Counted from the first letter of the stretch, positions 7,529 through 14,351 are shown. The stretch is 14,591 nt of DNA from JAHRVQ01 sp964548025 (GCA_964548025.1 CAZJRI010000136.1:1-14591); one strand, 5' to 3'. The notes: generated by a model from the sequence alone, not told the origin. A program made the numbers and translations.

Positions 7529-8275
7529 ATGAGTCAGAATCCGTCAGACAGTAAATCAAGCGTTGAATTTCTCGACCTGAACTGGTCTTTGCCAACCGGT
7601 TTACATCTGGTCATAACCACCAGACGTGGGGGCGTGAGCGAGGCACCCTATGAAAATCTGAATCTGGCTGCCCATGTTGGAGATCGAAGCTCATCGGTAA
7701 GGTCAAATCGAGAGATGCTCATCTCTGCACTGGAACTGCCGAGGGAGCCAGTCTGGTTAAACCAGGTTCATGGTAGTGAGATACATCTCGTTGATGGCGA
7801 GGATACCCTTACAAATGTGGTTGATGCGGACGCAAGCTATACCACGCGTGAAGGGGTGGCTCTGGCAATATTGGTGGCAGATTGCCTGCCGATATTCCTC
7901 AGCGATACCAGGGGAGAGGAGATAGCCGCGATTCATGCAGGTTGGCGGGGTCTGTCGAATGGCATCATTGCAAAAACGATAGCTAAGTTCCGTTCAGATA
8001 AATTGCTGGCCTGGTTGGGCCCTGCCATTGGACCCTGTCATTACGAGGTGGATCGACTGGTCAGAGATCGTTTCGAGTCGAAATCGTCTTTCCAGGCGGC
8101 GGCGGATGAAGACCACTGGTTGTTTGATATGCAGATGGAAGCTTCCAGCCAACTGCGGAAACTGGGCGTCGAAAACATCCAGGTTGCTGATATCTGCACT
8201 CATTGCAATCGGGATTTATATTCCTATCGCAGGGATGGTGTGACGGGGAGATTTAGCGGTTTAATCTGGCGATGA
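7529..8275 (+). CDS. pgeF: PgeF (YfiH/YlmD family), peptidoglycan-editing / purine nucleoside phosphorylase-type enzyme
   Basis: 248 residues, typical family size. Conserved blocks are LNLAAHVGD, NQVHGSEIH, DADASYT, ILVADCLPI, AAIHAGWRG, LGPAIGPCHYEV and a C-terminal ICTHCNRDLYSYRRDG. The probable metal/active-site residues His81, Cys119 and His136 are all present. The family was first called multicopper polyphenol oxidase or laccase domain. Later work describes removal of mis-incorporated L-Ser from peptidoglycan precursors in E. coli (PgeF) and purine nucleoside phosphorylase/adenosine deaminase activity in mammalian and bacterial relatives. Which substrate applies here cannot be read from sequence. 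The gene is 3 nt downstream of rluD with the start inside TAATAATG-like sequence, so the two are almost certainly co-transcribed. It converges with the DUF4124 gene with only 13 nt between stop codons and no terminator visible. Confidence 0.95.
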   Translation: MSQNPSDSKSSVEFLDLNWSLPTGLHLVITTRRGGVSEAPYENLNLAAHVGDRSSSVRSNREMLISALELPREPVWLNQVHGSEIHLVDGEDTLTNVVDADASYTTREGVALAILVADCLPIFLSDTRGEEIAAIHAGWRGLSNGIIAKTIAKFRSDKLLAWLGPAIGPCHYEVDRLVRDRFESKSSFQAAADEDHWLFDMQMEASSQLRKLGVENIQVADICTHCNRDLYSYRRDGVTGRFSGLIWR

Positions 8276-8288
8276 GCTTAGCTGGTTG

Positions 8289-8768
8289 TCAGCCGGTACA
8301 GTTTTCGCGAATTACCTGACGTGCTTCGGTCACTCTTGTTGCTTTTTCATCGTCTGTGATAATTCGATTCTCGCCTTTTTCATCTGATACACGAATTCTG
8401 GCGAATGCTTCTAACTGGGCAAGATTCTGTTTACCGATGTTGCAGTTCTTGCGCTTCGTTTCAGCTATTTCAGCGGCCAGAGCAGCCCTTTCTTTCTCGA
8501 TCACAGCATCCGGGTCGGCACCAGCCTGACCAGTTGTCGATGAATTAGTGCCAGTAGCTGGCGCATTTGTTGGTTGGGGATCGGATCTTGGCAGCACCCG
8601 CTCACCGAATCGGCGAGTTTTGGTGATATGTTCGGCGTCATAGCCGTTCGGGTTTCGCTCTGAATAGTTGGTGACGCCGTTTTCGTCAATCCACGTGTAG
8701 TACTCAGCCGCCTGGGAAGGCAATGCAATGACGAATAATACCAGTAGGTAAGGTATGAGGTTTCTCAT
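8289..8768 (-). CDS. Secreted DUF4124-domain protein of unknown function
   Basis: 159 residues from the ATG at 8768; a TTG at 8777 would add three residues but is less likely. A Sec signal peptide (hydrophobic LIPYLLVLFVIALP, cleavage near SQA-A) is followed directly by the DUF4124 signature YYTWIDENGVTNYSERNP, seen in many small periplasmic gammaproteobacterial proteins. A Thr/Ala/Pro/Gly linker rich in T, N and S (about residues 62-82) leads to an Ala/Glu/Lys-rich helical segment (about 85-108). A C-terminal region with two Cys residues (NCNIG and RENCTG) could form a disulfide. Function is unknown; DUF4124 is a domain name, not an activity. The gene stands alone on the - strand, convergent with pgeF and divergent from ilvB. 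Confidence 0.88.
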   Translation of the reverse strand: MRNLIPYLLVLFVIALPSQAAEYYTWIDENGVTNYSERNPNGYDAEHITKTRRFGERVLPRSDPQPTNAPATGTNSSTTGQAGADPDAVIEKERAALAAEIAETKRKNCNIGKQNLAQLEAFARIRVSDEKGENRIITDDEKATRVTEARQVIRENCTG

Positions 8769-8880
8769 GTAAGCCAATGCTACACATAACTTTTTATTAA
8801 GTTTACTGCAACAATTACAAATTTTCGAGATTAATAAAGCATCGAATTGAGATAAGCGATAACCTGTTGATTTCGAAAGA

Positions 8881-8910
8881 TTGACAGCACAACTAAGGAT
8901 GACAGAGAAT
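8881..8910 (+). promoter_or_regulatory. Candidate sigma-70 promoter for ilvB-ilvH
   Basis: A perfect -35 box TTGACA (8881-8886) is followed after 18 nt by GAGAAT (8905-8910), a 4/6 match to TATAAT. Transcription would start near 8917, leaving an untranslated leader of about 78 nt before ilvB. The -10 match is weak, so this is a candidate only. If correct, it excludes the leader ORF at 8909, because that start codon would lie upstream of the transcript. Confidence 0.4.
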
Positions 8911-8965
8911 GCCCGCCCTTGTATGCAGGCTGATTCGCACGGATCAGTGGCTGGTTAGTGGTTAA
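8909..8965 (+). promoter_or_regulatory. Candidate leader peptide ORF with overlapping hairpin upstream of ilvB
   Basis: An 18-codon ORF (MPALVCRLIRTDQWLVSG) begins 9 nt after AAGGA (8895-8899) and ends 29 nt before ilvB. Six of its 18 residues are Leu, Val or Ile, the end products of this pathway. A 7-bp stem with one G-U pair (8930-8936 with 8941-8947, loop GCAC) overlaps its Leu8 and Ile9 codons. This recalls ilv attenuators, but no terminator hairpin with a T-run follows. The branched-chain codons are few and not consecutive. Confidence 0.25.
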
Positions 8966-8994
8966 ATGCGGTAGAGAGAATAGAGGAAACTAAG

Positions 8995-10737
8995 TTGGAA
9001 AGGTTATCGGGTGGCGATATTTTAATCCGCTGTCTCCAGGAAGAAGGTGTTGAATATATCTTCGGTTATCCTGGTGGAACGGTTCTGCACATCTATGATG
9101 CGCTTTACAAGCAGAACAGGATACATCACGTGCTTGTCCGGCATGAACAGGCCGCCACACACATGGCGGATGGTTATGCACGCAGCACTGGTCGTCCAGG
9201 TGTCGTATTTGTAACCTCGGGTCCCGGTGCGACCAATGCGATCACAGGCATTGCAACAGCCTATATGGACTCAATCCCTATGGTGCTGGTATCAGGCCAG
9301 GTACAGAGTCACCTGATTGGATCTGACTCATTCCAGGAAACGGACATGGTTGGTGTGTCAAGACCAGTGGTCAAGCACAGCTTCCTGGTTAAAAAGGCCG
9401 AAGATATTCCCGGCGTGATTAAGAAAGCATTCTATATAGCAACCACCGGTAGACCCGGACCGGTAGTCGTGGACATACCCAAGGATATTACAAATCCAAC
9501 CGATCTCGTCGAGTACAAGTATCCGAGGAATGTCTCAATCCGCTCGTACAACCCGGCGGTGAAAGGACATACCGGACAGATCAAGAAAGCGATAACACTG
9601 CTGCTTGCTGCAGAGAGGCCGATGATCTATACCGGCGGAGGTGTTGTGCAGGGGGGAGGATCTGAGCTGCTGGTTCAGCTTGTGAAACAACTGGGTTATC
9701 CCATTACCAGCACCCTGATGGGACTGGGCGCGTACCCGGGTACTGACGATCAGTTTCTGGGCATGCTCGGCATGCATGGCACCTACGAATCCAATATGGC
9801 GATGCATCACTGTGATCTTATTCTGGCAGTTGGTGCCAGGTTTGATGATCGGGTTACCAATACGGTTTCTAAATTTTGCCCTTATGCCAAGATCATTCAC
9901 GTTGATATCGATCCTGCATCGATTTCCAAGAATGTGGAGGTTGATATACCCATCGTGGGGCCGGTTCAGAGTGTGTTGAAGGAGATGGTAGAGCTTATTG
10001 AACCCAAATTATCGAAACGGACACGCGTGCAGGCAGAACACCTGAGTGAGTGGTGGGATCAGATTGAAGGCTGGCGAAAGCAGGATTGCCTGAAAATCCA
10101 GCGAGATGATCAGGACCCCGAGATAAAACCACAGGAAGTTGTGCAGGCTGTCTACAAGGTGACCGGAGGTAATTCATTTGTCGCCTCCGATGTGGGACAA
10201 CATCAGATGTTCGCGGCGCTCTATCATCCATTTGACAAACCTCGCAAATGGATAAATTCAGGTGGACTCGGCACGATGGGTTTCGGTTTGCCCGCTTCGA
10301 TGGGTGTCCAGATTGCCTATCCGGATGAGGTGGTTACCTGTATCACTGGCGAAGGCAGCATCCAGATGAATATTCAGGAACTTTCGACCTGCGCTCAATA
10401 TGCATTGCCGATCAAGATAGTGAACATTAACAATCGATCTCTGGGCATGGTGAAGCAGTGGCAGGATATGCAGTATGAAGGCAGGCATTCACATAGCTAT
10501 ATGGACTCATTACCCGATTTTGCAAAACTGGTTGAGTCCTATGGCCACGTTGGATTCTCAGTTACGGCAATCGACGAGCTGGAAACTGTTCTTCAGGAAG
10601 CGTATTCCCAGCCCTTAAAAAACAAGCTTGTTTTCGTTGACGTGAAAGTTGATCCCACGGAACACGTCTATCCAATGCACGTGGCACCCAATGGATCAAT
10701 GAGAGATATGTGGCTGAAGAAAGGAGTACGGACATGA
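8995..10737 (+). CDS. ilvB: Acetolactate synthase (acetohydroxyacid synthase) large subunit
   Basis: 580 residues, normal for the family. It condenses pyruvate with pyruvate or 2-ketobutyrate, the first common step of Val, Leu and Ile synthesis, in the cytoplasm. The N-terminal thiamine-diphosphate domain has GYPGGTV, catalytic Glu51 in RHEQAA, and TSGPGATN. A central FAD-type domain spans about 190-340. The C-terminal domain carries the cofactor/Mg motif, here GEG at 452-454 followed by an NN pair about 28 residues on, then the MVKQWQ segment. The canonical motif is GDG; Glu replaces Asp, conservative and, as I recall, seen in other gammaproteobacterial enzymes. The start is TTG at 8995. GAGG at 8983-8986 is well spaced, an in-frame stop lies at 8956-8958, and no ATG or GTG occurs between, so TTG is the only start giving a full-length protein. 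It overlaps ilvH by ATGA. Confidence 0.96.
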   Translation: MERLSGGDILIRCLQEEGVEYIFGYPGGTVLHIYDALYKQNRIHHVLVRHEQAATHMADGYARSTGRPGVVFVTSGPGATNAITGIATAYMDSIPMVLVSGQVQSHLIGSDSFQETDMVGVSRPVVKHSFLVKKAEDIPGVIKKAFYIATTGRPGPVVVDIPKDITNPTDLVEYKYPRNVSIRSYNPAVKGHTGQIKKAITLLLAAERPMIYTGGGVVQGGGSELLVQLVKQLGYPITSTLMGLGAYPGTDDQFLGMLGMHGTYESNMAMHHCDLILAVGARFDDRVTNTVSKFCPYAKIIHVDIDPASISKNVEVDIPIVGPVQSVLKEMVELIEPKLSKRTRVQAEHLSEWWDQIEGWRKQDCLKIQRDDQDPEIKPQEVVQAVYKVTGGNSFVASDVGQHQMFAALYHPFDKPRKWINSGGLGTMGFGLPASMGVQIAYPDEVVTCITGEGSIQMNIQELSTCAQYALPIKIVNINNRSLGMVKQWQDMQYEGRHSHSYMDSLPDFAKLVESYGHVGFSVTAIDELETVLQEAYSQPLKNKLVFVDVKVDPTEHVYPMHVAPNGSMRDMWLKKGVRT

Positions 10738-11228
10738 TAAGACGAATCATATCTGTGCTTATCGAGAATGAAGCGGGTGCTTTATCCCGCGTAATAGGGC
10801 TGTTTGCACAGAGAAACTACAATATAGAAACGCTCACGGTGGCACCCACGGAAGATGAGACCTTATCCAGGTTGACATTAACTACTCTGGCCAGTGATCA
10901 GCAGGTAGAACAGATTACCAAACAGCTCAATAAACTGATTGAAGTGGTCAAATTGGTTGATCTGACTGACGGAGAACATGTTGAAAGAGAACTGATGCTG
11001 ATCAAGCTGAAGGCATCCGGTGCCCAGAGGGCAGAAATTAAAAGAACCGCAGATATCTTTCGCGGTCAGATAGTAGATGTCAGCAATAGTGCTTACACTA
11101 TTCAATTGACAGGTAATAGCGACAAGCTGGATGCTTTTCTGCGTGCGATGAGTGAGGCCACTGTTCTGGAGGTGGTTAGATCCGGAGTCTCGGGGCTGTC
11201 ACGAGGAGAAAAAGTACTCTCGCTCTAA
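10734..11228 (+). CDS. ilvH: Acetolactate synthase small (regulatory) subunit
   Basis: 164 residues, essentially the length of E. coli IlvH. An N-terminal ACT domain (about 1-75) starts MIRRIISVLIENEAGALSRV and contains RNYNIETLTVAPTED, the region that binds the feedback inhibitor valine at the dimer interface. The C-terminal domain (about 78-160) contains EIFRG-type sequence (DIFRGQIVDV) and ends VRSGVSGLSRGEK. It stabilises and activates the IlvB catalytic subunit and makes it valine-sensitive. The start was set at 10734: AAGGAG at 10721-10726 is 7 nt upstream and the ATG overlaps the ilvB stop as ATGA, so translation is coupled. A longer frame from 10710 exists but would add residues absent from the family. 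ilvC, which often follows, is not here. Confidence 0.97.
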   Translation: MIRRIISVLIENEAGALSRVIGLFAQRNYNIETLTVAPTEDETLSRLTLTTLASDQQVEQITKQLNKLIEVVKLVDLTDGEHVERELMLIKLKASGAQRAEIKRTADIFRGQIVDVSNSAYTIQLTGNSDKLDAFLRAMSEATVLEVVRSGVSGLSRGEKVLSL

Positions 11229-11276
11229 TTTATATAAAAGTCAGGTTTGCTGAATAATGACTCGGAGATTATGCAA

Positions 11277-12080
11277 ATGACTGAAGACGAGGCTAAAGAT
11301 CAATCTGGCGAGAATTCGGATTCCGAATCATCCGCTGATGGATCGAATATTTCTTCTCTTTTTGAAGTTAAGGAAGAACGTGCTGGACTCAGGCGCGGGA
11401 TTTATCTGCTACCCAATCTGATAACGACTGGCGCATTATTCTCAGGTTTCTATGCAATCATTGCAGCGATGAGTGGCGCGCTTGAAAACGCCGCAATTGC
11501 AATCGTCGTCGCTGGATTCCTGGACGCCCTTGACGGGCGAATCGCGCGGCTGACAAATACACAAAGTGAGTTCGGTGTTCAGTATGACAGTCTGTCGGAT
11601 ATGGTCGCATTTGGCGTGGCCCCGGCTGTATTGATGTTTAGCTGGGTGCTTTCAGATCTTGGTAAAATCGGATGGATGATTGCTTTTCTGTATATGTCCT
11701 GCGCCGCTTTGCGATTAGCCAGATTCAATACAAGACCCGAAAACCAGGTGTTTTATGGTCTGGCAAGTCCGATGGCAGCAGGTGTTGTCTCGACCATGGT
11801 CTGGGTATGGGCCGAGTATCTCGGTATTCCAGCGGATCTTGAGATCAGCGTGCCTATCGCCATCCTGACCACGATACTGGCGCTTCTGATGGTCAGCAAT
11901 ATTCGTTATTACAACCCGAAGGAAATGAAAGAAGGTCTTTCATTTATGCAGATGCTGGGGATCACTACGCTGTTTGTGCTGGTATTTGCCAATCCACCGG
12001 TTGTGCTGCTTATGATTGGTACGTGTTATGCCGCTTCCGGACCAATGCTAACACTGATCAGAATGAGAAAGGCTTCCTGA
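11277..12080 (+). CDS. pssA: CDP-diacylglycerol-serine O-phosphatidyltransferase
   Basis: 267 residues from the ATG at 11277, which has GGAG (11264-11267) 9 nt upstream. The ATG at 11271 and a TTG at 11247 are in-frame alternatives with worse spacing. The CDP-alcohol phosphotransferase motif DG-x2-AR-x8-G-x3-D-x3-D is perfect, with Asp86, Gly87, Ala90, Arg91, Gly100, Asp104 and Asp108. At least six hydrophobic segments span the inner membrane. The enzyme makes phosphatidylserine, precursor of phosphatidylethanolamine. It is of the integral-membrane type common in non-enteric gammaproteobacteria, not the phospholipase D-like E. coli type. The first about 35 residues are an acidic, Ser-rich hydrophilic tail. 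The gene follows ilvH by 48 nt in the ilv-pssA arrangement and may be co-transcribed with it. Confidence 0.95.
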   Translation: MTEDEAKDQSGENSDSESSADGSNISSLFEVKEERAGLRRGIYLLPNLITTGALFSGFYAIIAAMSGALENAAIAIVVAGFLDALDGRIARLTNTQSEFGVQYDSLSDMVAFGVAPAVLMFSWVLSDLGKIGWMIAFLYMSCAALRLARFNTRPENQVFYGLASPMAAGVVSTMVWVWAEYLGIPADLEISVPIAILTTILALLMVSNIRYYNPKEMKEGLSFMQMLGITTLFVLVFANPPVVLLMIGTCYAASGPMLTLIRMRKAS

Positions 12081-12161
12081 GAAACAAGGTGACTGGGTTT
12101 TGGAACGGAACCTTGCCATTCAGTTACTTGAGAGCAGTAATAGAGAACGAGGAGGTAGGAT

Positions 12162-13175
12162 ATGAAGAAGAGATCCTGGGAACTGCCTGAGTCGGAAGTA
12201 ACCGACCAAAGTGTCTATTTAAACAGGAGAGAGTTCGTCAAGGGCGCTACGCTGGGTTCTCTGCTTATGGGGTCAGGCATTTCACTTGCCAATAATCCGA
12301 CAGATATCAACCAGCATACATTTGCATGGCGATATGACGAAAAAGGTCCTGGCTGGCTTTCTGAAAAAGTAAAGGCCACCTTGCCGGGCTCAATTCGCAC
12401 TGACGAAAAACTCACCCCGTATCAATATATAACCCAGTACAATAATTTCTATGAATTTGGCACCGACAAGAGTGATCCGCACAAGCGGGCGCAAAGGTTC
12501 GAAACAGCTCCCTGGCATGTCGAGATTGGGGGTGAAGCTGAAGTCACCGGAAAGTTGACGCTGGAGGATATCCTCAAACCCCACAGTCTTGAAGAGAGGA
12601 TCTATAGACTCAGGTGTGTAGAGACCTGGTCGATGGTCGTGCCATGGATCGGATTTCCACTGGCTGATTTGTTGAAGCGATTTAAACCAACCTCGAAAGC
12701 AAAATATGTCAGATTCGAGACGCTGGTTGACCCCAGACAAATGCCCGGTCAGCGAAGTGCTTTCAATTCAATTGACTATCCCTACGTTGAAGGTCTTCGC
12801 ATGGATGAGGCGATGAATGATCTGGCTTTTATGAGTGTTGGTTTATATGGTGATCTGCTGCCTCCACAGAACGGTGCACCGTTAAGGCTGGTTGTGCCCT
12901 GGAAATATGGCTTTAAAAGCATTAAATCCATCGTGAAGATTGAATTTGTCTCAAAAAGACCCCGCACGACCTGGGAGATTGCAAATTCCCGGGAATATGG
13001 GTTCTATGCCAACGTAAATCCCAATGTTGATCATCCAAGATGGAGTCAGGCGACAGAGAAAAGACTGCCCAGCCCCTTATTCGGCGCCAGCAAAATGGAT
13101 ACCCTGATGTTCAATGGTTATGGCACAGAGGTTGCGCATCTTTATGCCAATATGGATCTGAGAAAACAATATTAG
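12162..13175 (+). CDS. msrP: MsrP (YedY), periplasmic molybdopterin methionine-sulfoxide reductase catalytic subunit
   Basis: 337 residues. A Tat signal with twin arginines in NRREFVKGATLG (residues 21-32) precedes a hydrophobic stretch, so the folded protein is exported with its molybdopterin cofactor. The sulfite-oxidase-like fold carries the molybdenum ligand Cys152 in LRCVETWSMVVPW. Further family sequence includes LPPQNGAPLRLVVPWKYGFKSIKS, read here by its GAPLRLVVPWKYG core, and the ending AHLYANMDLRK. It repairs oxidised methionines in periplasmic proteins, taking electrons from the membrane haem protein MsrQ encoded 10 nt downstream. The ATG at 12162 has a strong GGAGG (12151-12155) 6 nt upstream. 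The signal has an unusually long 20-residue region before the twin arginines, as is common for this family. The gene is 81 nt after pssA, with a weak hairpin (CAAGGT/ACCTTG) but no T-run in between. Confidence 0.97.
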   Translation: MKKRSWELPESEVTDQSVYLNRREFVKGATLGSLLMGSGISLANNPTDINQHTFAWRYDEKGPGWLSEKVKATLPGSIRTDEKLTPYQYITQYNNFYEFGTDKSDPHKRAQRFETAPWHVEIGGEAEVTGKLTLEDILKPHSLEERIYRLRCVETWSMVVPWIGFPLADLLKRFKPTSKAKYVRFETLVDPRQMPGQRSAFNSIDYPYVEGLRMDEAMNDLAFMSVGLYGDLLPPQNGAPLRLVVPWKYGFKSIKSIVKIEFVSKRPRTTWEIANSREYGFYANVNPNVDHPRWSQATEKRLPSPLFGASKMDTLMFNGYGTEVAHLYANMDLRKQY

Positions 13176-13185
13176 AGCAACATCG

Positions 13186-13791
13186 ATGAAGCGGTCTGCG
13201 AAGCCCGTCTGCTTTCTCGTCTGCGGTACTCCCTTCGCATATTGTCTCTACCAGATCTATCTGCAACTGAACGGCATGGCAAATGAGCTGGGTGCTGATC
13301 CTGCCGAGGCGATCGTTCATTTCTTTGGAAAGTGTGCAATGGTACTGTTATTTAGTTCTCTCGCCATCACACCATTGTGGAAAATCCTGGGCATCAATCT
13401 CGTATTTCTGCGTCGCATGATCGGATTATTTGCATTCTTTTATGCCTTCTCCCATGTCGTTTCGTACTTTGTGTTTATGCTTGAATTCGATATTGGGAAT
13501 CTTGCTGTGGAGATTGTTGAAAGACCATATATCACAGCAGGCATGATCGCATTCTGCTGCCTCATCCCACTGGCGGTTACCTCAAACAGGTTGATGCAAC
13601 GAAAATTGGGCCGTAACTGGAAGCGATTGCACAGGCTGACCTATCCGGCGGCGATAGCAGTACTTGTACATTTTATCTGGCAGACCCGGGCTGATTTCGC
13701 AGAGCCTGTTTTCTACGGGCTGATTCTGTCGATGCTGCTGGGATACCGGCTAGTTGGACCAGGAAGATCAGATTGGTTGAGAGGGAAGTGA
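13186..13791 (+). CDS. msrQ: MsrQ (YedZ), haem-binding membrane electron donor to MsrP
   Basis: 201 residues, usual length. About six membrane segments with the ferric-reductase-like transmembrane pattern. Candidate haem-ligand or conserved histidines are His45 (EAIVHFFGK), His90 (AFSHVV), His149 (KRLHRLTY) and His162 (LVHFIW). The family hallmarks GADPAEAI, RRMIGL and WKRLHRLTYPA are all present. MsrQ takes electrons from the respiratory chain and passes them through b-type haem to MsrP on the periplasmic side. Start ATG at 13186, 10 nt after the msrP stop, so the two form an operon. Nothing is missing or truncated. The next gene downstream is the rRNA operon in the same direction, and no clear intrinsic terminator separates them. 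Confidence 0.96.
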   Translation: MKRSAKPVCFLVCGTPFAYCLYQIYLQLNGMANELGADPAEAIVHFFGKCAMVLLFSSLAITPLWKILGINLVFLRRMIGLFAFFYAFSHVVSYFVFMLEFDIGNLAVEIVERPYITAGMIAFCCLIPLAVTSNRLMQRKLGRNWKRLHRLTYPAAIAVLVHFIWQTRADFAEPVFYGLILSMLLGYRLVGPGRSDWLRGK

Positions 13792-13841
13792 ATATAACAA
13801 ATTGGCAGAAACAGCCTGCTGGTTACTCTGATTTGTTGTAT
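13792..13841 (+). other. Long A/T-rich hairpin after msrQ
   Basis: Bases 13792-13802 pair with 13831-13841 over 11 bp with one G-U pair, starting immediately after the msrQ stop. The stem is almost all A-T and is followed by AAAATTAAA, not a T-run. It may stabilise the 3' end of the msrPQ transcript; I do not call it a terminator. Confidence 0.35.
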
Positions 13842-13917
13842 AAAATTAAATCCTGGCACGGGAATGAACCGGGCTCAAAAAAGTATGCAATTAATTCAAT
13901 TATTTGCCGCTCAAGGC

Positions 13918-13953
13918 TTGTAAAGGCATCTTTTGAACGTATAATACGCCACC
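13918..13953 (+). promoter_or_regulatory. rRNA operon P1-type promoter
   Basis: TTGTAA (13918-13923), a 16-bp spacer, perfect TATAAT (13940-13945), then the discriminator ACGCCACC (13946-13953). E. coli rrn P1 promoters have TATAAT followed by GCGCCACC, so the match runs through the discriminator that makes rRNA transcription sensitive to ppGpp and initiating nucleotide. By analogy transcription starts about 13954. The upstream stretch 13877-13905 is very A/T-rich and could act as an UP element. A weak -35, 16-bp spacer and GC-rich discriminator are all typical of rRNA promoters. Confidence 0.85.
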
Positions 13954-13993
13954 TCGATTGACGAGATCGAGCAGGTTGTCTGCCAACAACCTG
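13953..13993 (+). other. Two tandem hairpins at the very start of the rRNA leader
   Basis: Stem 1 pairs CTCGAT (13953-13958) with ATCGAG (13966-13971) around a 7-nt loop. Stem 2 pairs CAGGTTGT (13972-13979) with ACAACCTG (13986-13993) around a 6-nt loop. They abut without a spacer and begin at the predicted transcription start. Confidence 0.55.
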
Positions 13994-14044
13994 AGGATTC
14001 TGAGACAGGATCCACGGACATTTAATACACGTAGTTTTAGAACC

Positions 14045-14106
14045 CACTGAGATTGTATCGGTGAGGGGCTTTTTGCGCTTTAAAGTGTCCGAATATGCTC
14101 TTTAAA
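14045..14106 (+). promoter_or_regulatory. boxB-like hairpin and boxA antitermination signal of the rRNA operon
   Basis: TGCTCTTTAAA at 14096-14106 matches the rRNA boxA element (E. coli TGCTCTTTAACA), bound by NusB-NusE to protect the transcript from Rho. Upstream, CACTGA (14045-14050) pairs with TCGGTG (14058-14063) around a 7-nt loop, a boxB-like stem; one pair is G-U. The spacing between the two (about 32 nt) contains GGGGCTTTTTG, so the stem also looks a little like a weak terminator, which boxA-dependent antitermination would override. Confidence 0.75.
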
Positions 14107-14131
14107 AAATTGGAAACATGCAATAGGTGTG

Positions 14132-14209
14132 GGTACTTGTTTAGTTGGATGCATAATTTATCCAGCGCGTTCATGGTTTGCTTAAGCAGATATGAACAAA
14201 CAAGTTACC
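14132..14209 (+). other. Branched RNA fold A in the rRNA leader
   Basis: An outer stem pairs 14132-14142 (GGTACTTGTTT) with 14198-14209 (AAACAAG plus TTACC, one bulged T). Inside are two hairpins: TGGAT (14146-14150) with ATCCA (14160-14164), and GTTCAT (14169-14174) with ATGAAC (14192-14197). The second hairpin stacks directly on the outer stem. All pairings were read by eye. Confidence 0.55.
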
Positions 14210-14264
14210 GACAATTTATTGAGTGATACTTACTTAATATATACATACGGTAATTTTGAGTTGG

Positions 14265-14351
14265 AAAGTGAGGCTTGTCTTCGTCAGAAGACAAACACGC
14301 TGGGCAAAAGGTGGTTTGCATCGCAAAACACCGAGAGTCTGGTCTCACTTT
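14265..14351 (+). other. Branched RNA fold B in the rRNA leader
   Basis: An outer stem pairs AAAGTGAG (14265-14272) with CTCACTTT (14344-14351), perfect over 8 bp and extendable by G-U pairs. Inside are TTGTCTTC (14275-14282) with GAAGACAA (14287-14294) around a GTCA loop, and a 10-position stem 14310-14319 with 14323-14332 carrying one G-A mismatch. Together they form a three-way junction about 87 nt upstream of mature 16S. The arrangement is too regular to be chance, but its role is not known to me. Confidence 0.6.

Noticed and set aside
7212..7595. Antisense frame of 127 codons across rluD and pgeF
   Set aside because: It is fully opposite two conserved genes and has no family resemblance; a shadow of their codon use.
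8899..8958. Alternative short ORF starting at the ATG at 8899 upstream of ilvB
   Set aside because: The AAGG is too close to the ATG to serve as its ribosome-binding site and the peptide is not rich in branched-chain residues.
9535..9900. Antisense frame of 121 codons inside ilvB
   Set aside because: Lies opposite conserved ilvB coding and resembles no known protein.
12085..12116. CAAGGT/ACCTTG hairpin after pssA as an intrinsic terminator
   Set aside because: The stem is short, the loop is about 19 nt and no T-run follows.
13853..13869. TGGCAC at 13853 as a possible sigma-54 promoter
   Set aside because: The -12 element TTGC is absent at the required spacing, and the target would be an rRNA operon with its own clear P1 promoter.
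13773..13961. 62-codon open frame at the end of msrQ running into the rRNA promoter
   Set aside because: It begins inside msrQ at a TTG, has no ribosome-binding site or recognisable domain, and covers the rRNA promoter; most likely chance.
14219..14247. Second rRNA promoter (P2) from TTGAGT and nearby TATACA or TACATA
   Set aside because: Spacing is 15 nt for the better -10 box and the 17-nt alternative matches only 3 of 6 bases; the stretch is simply A/T-rich.
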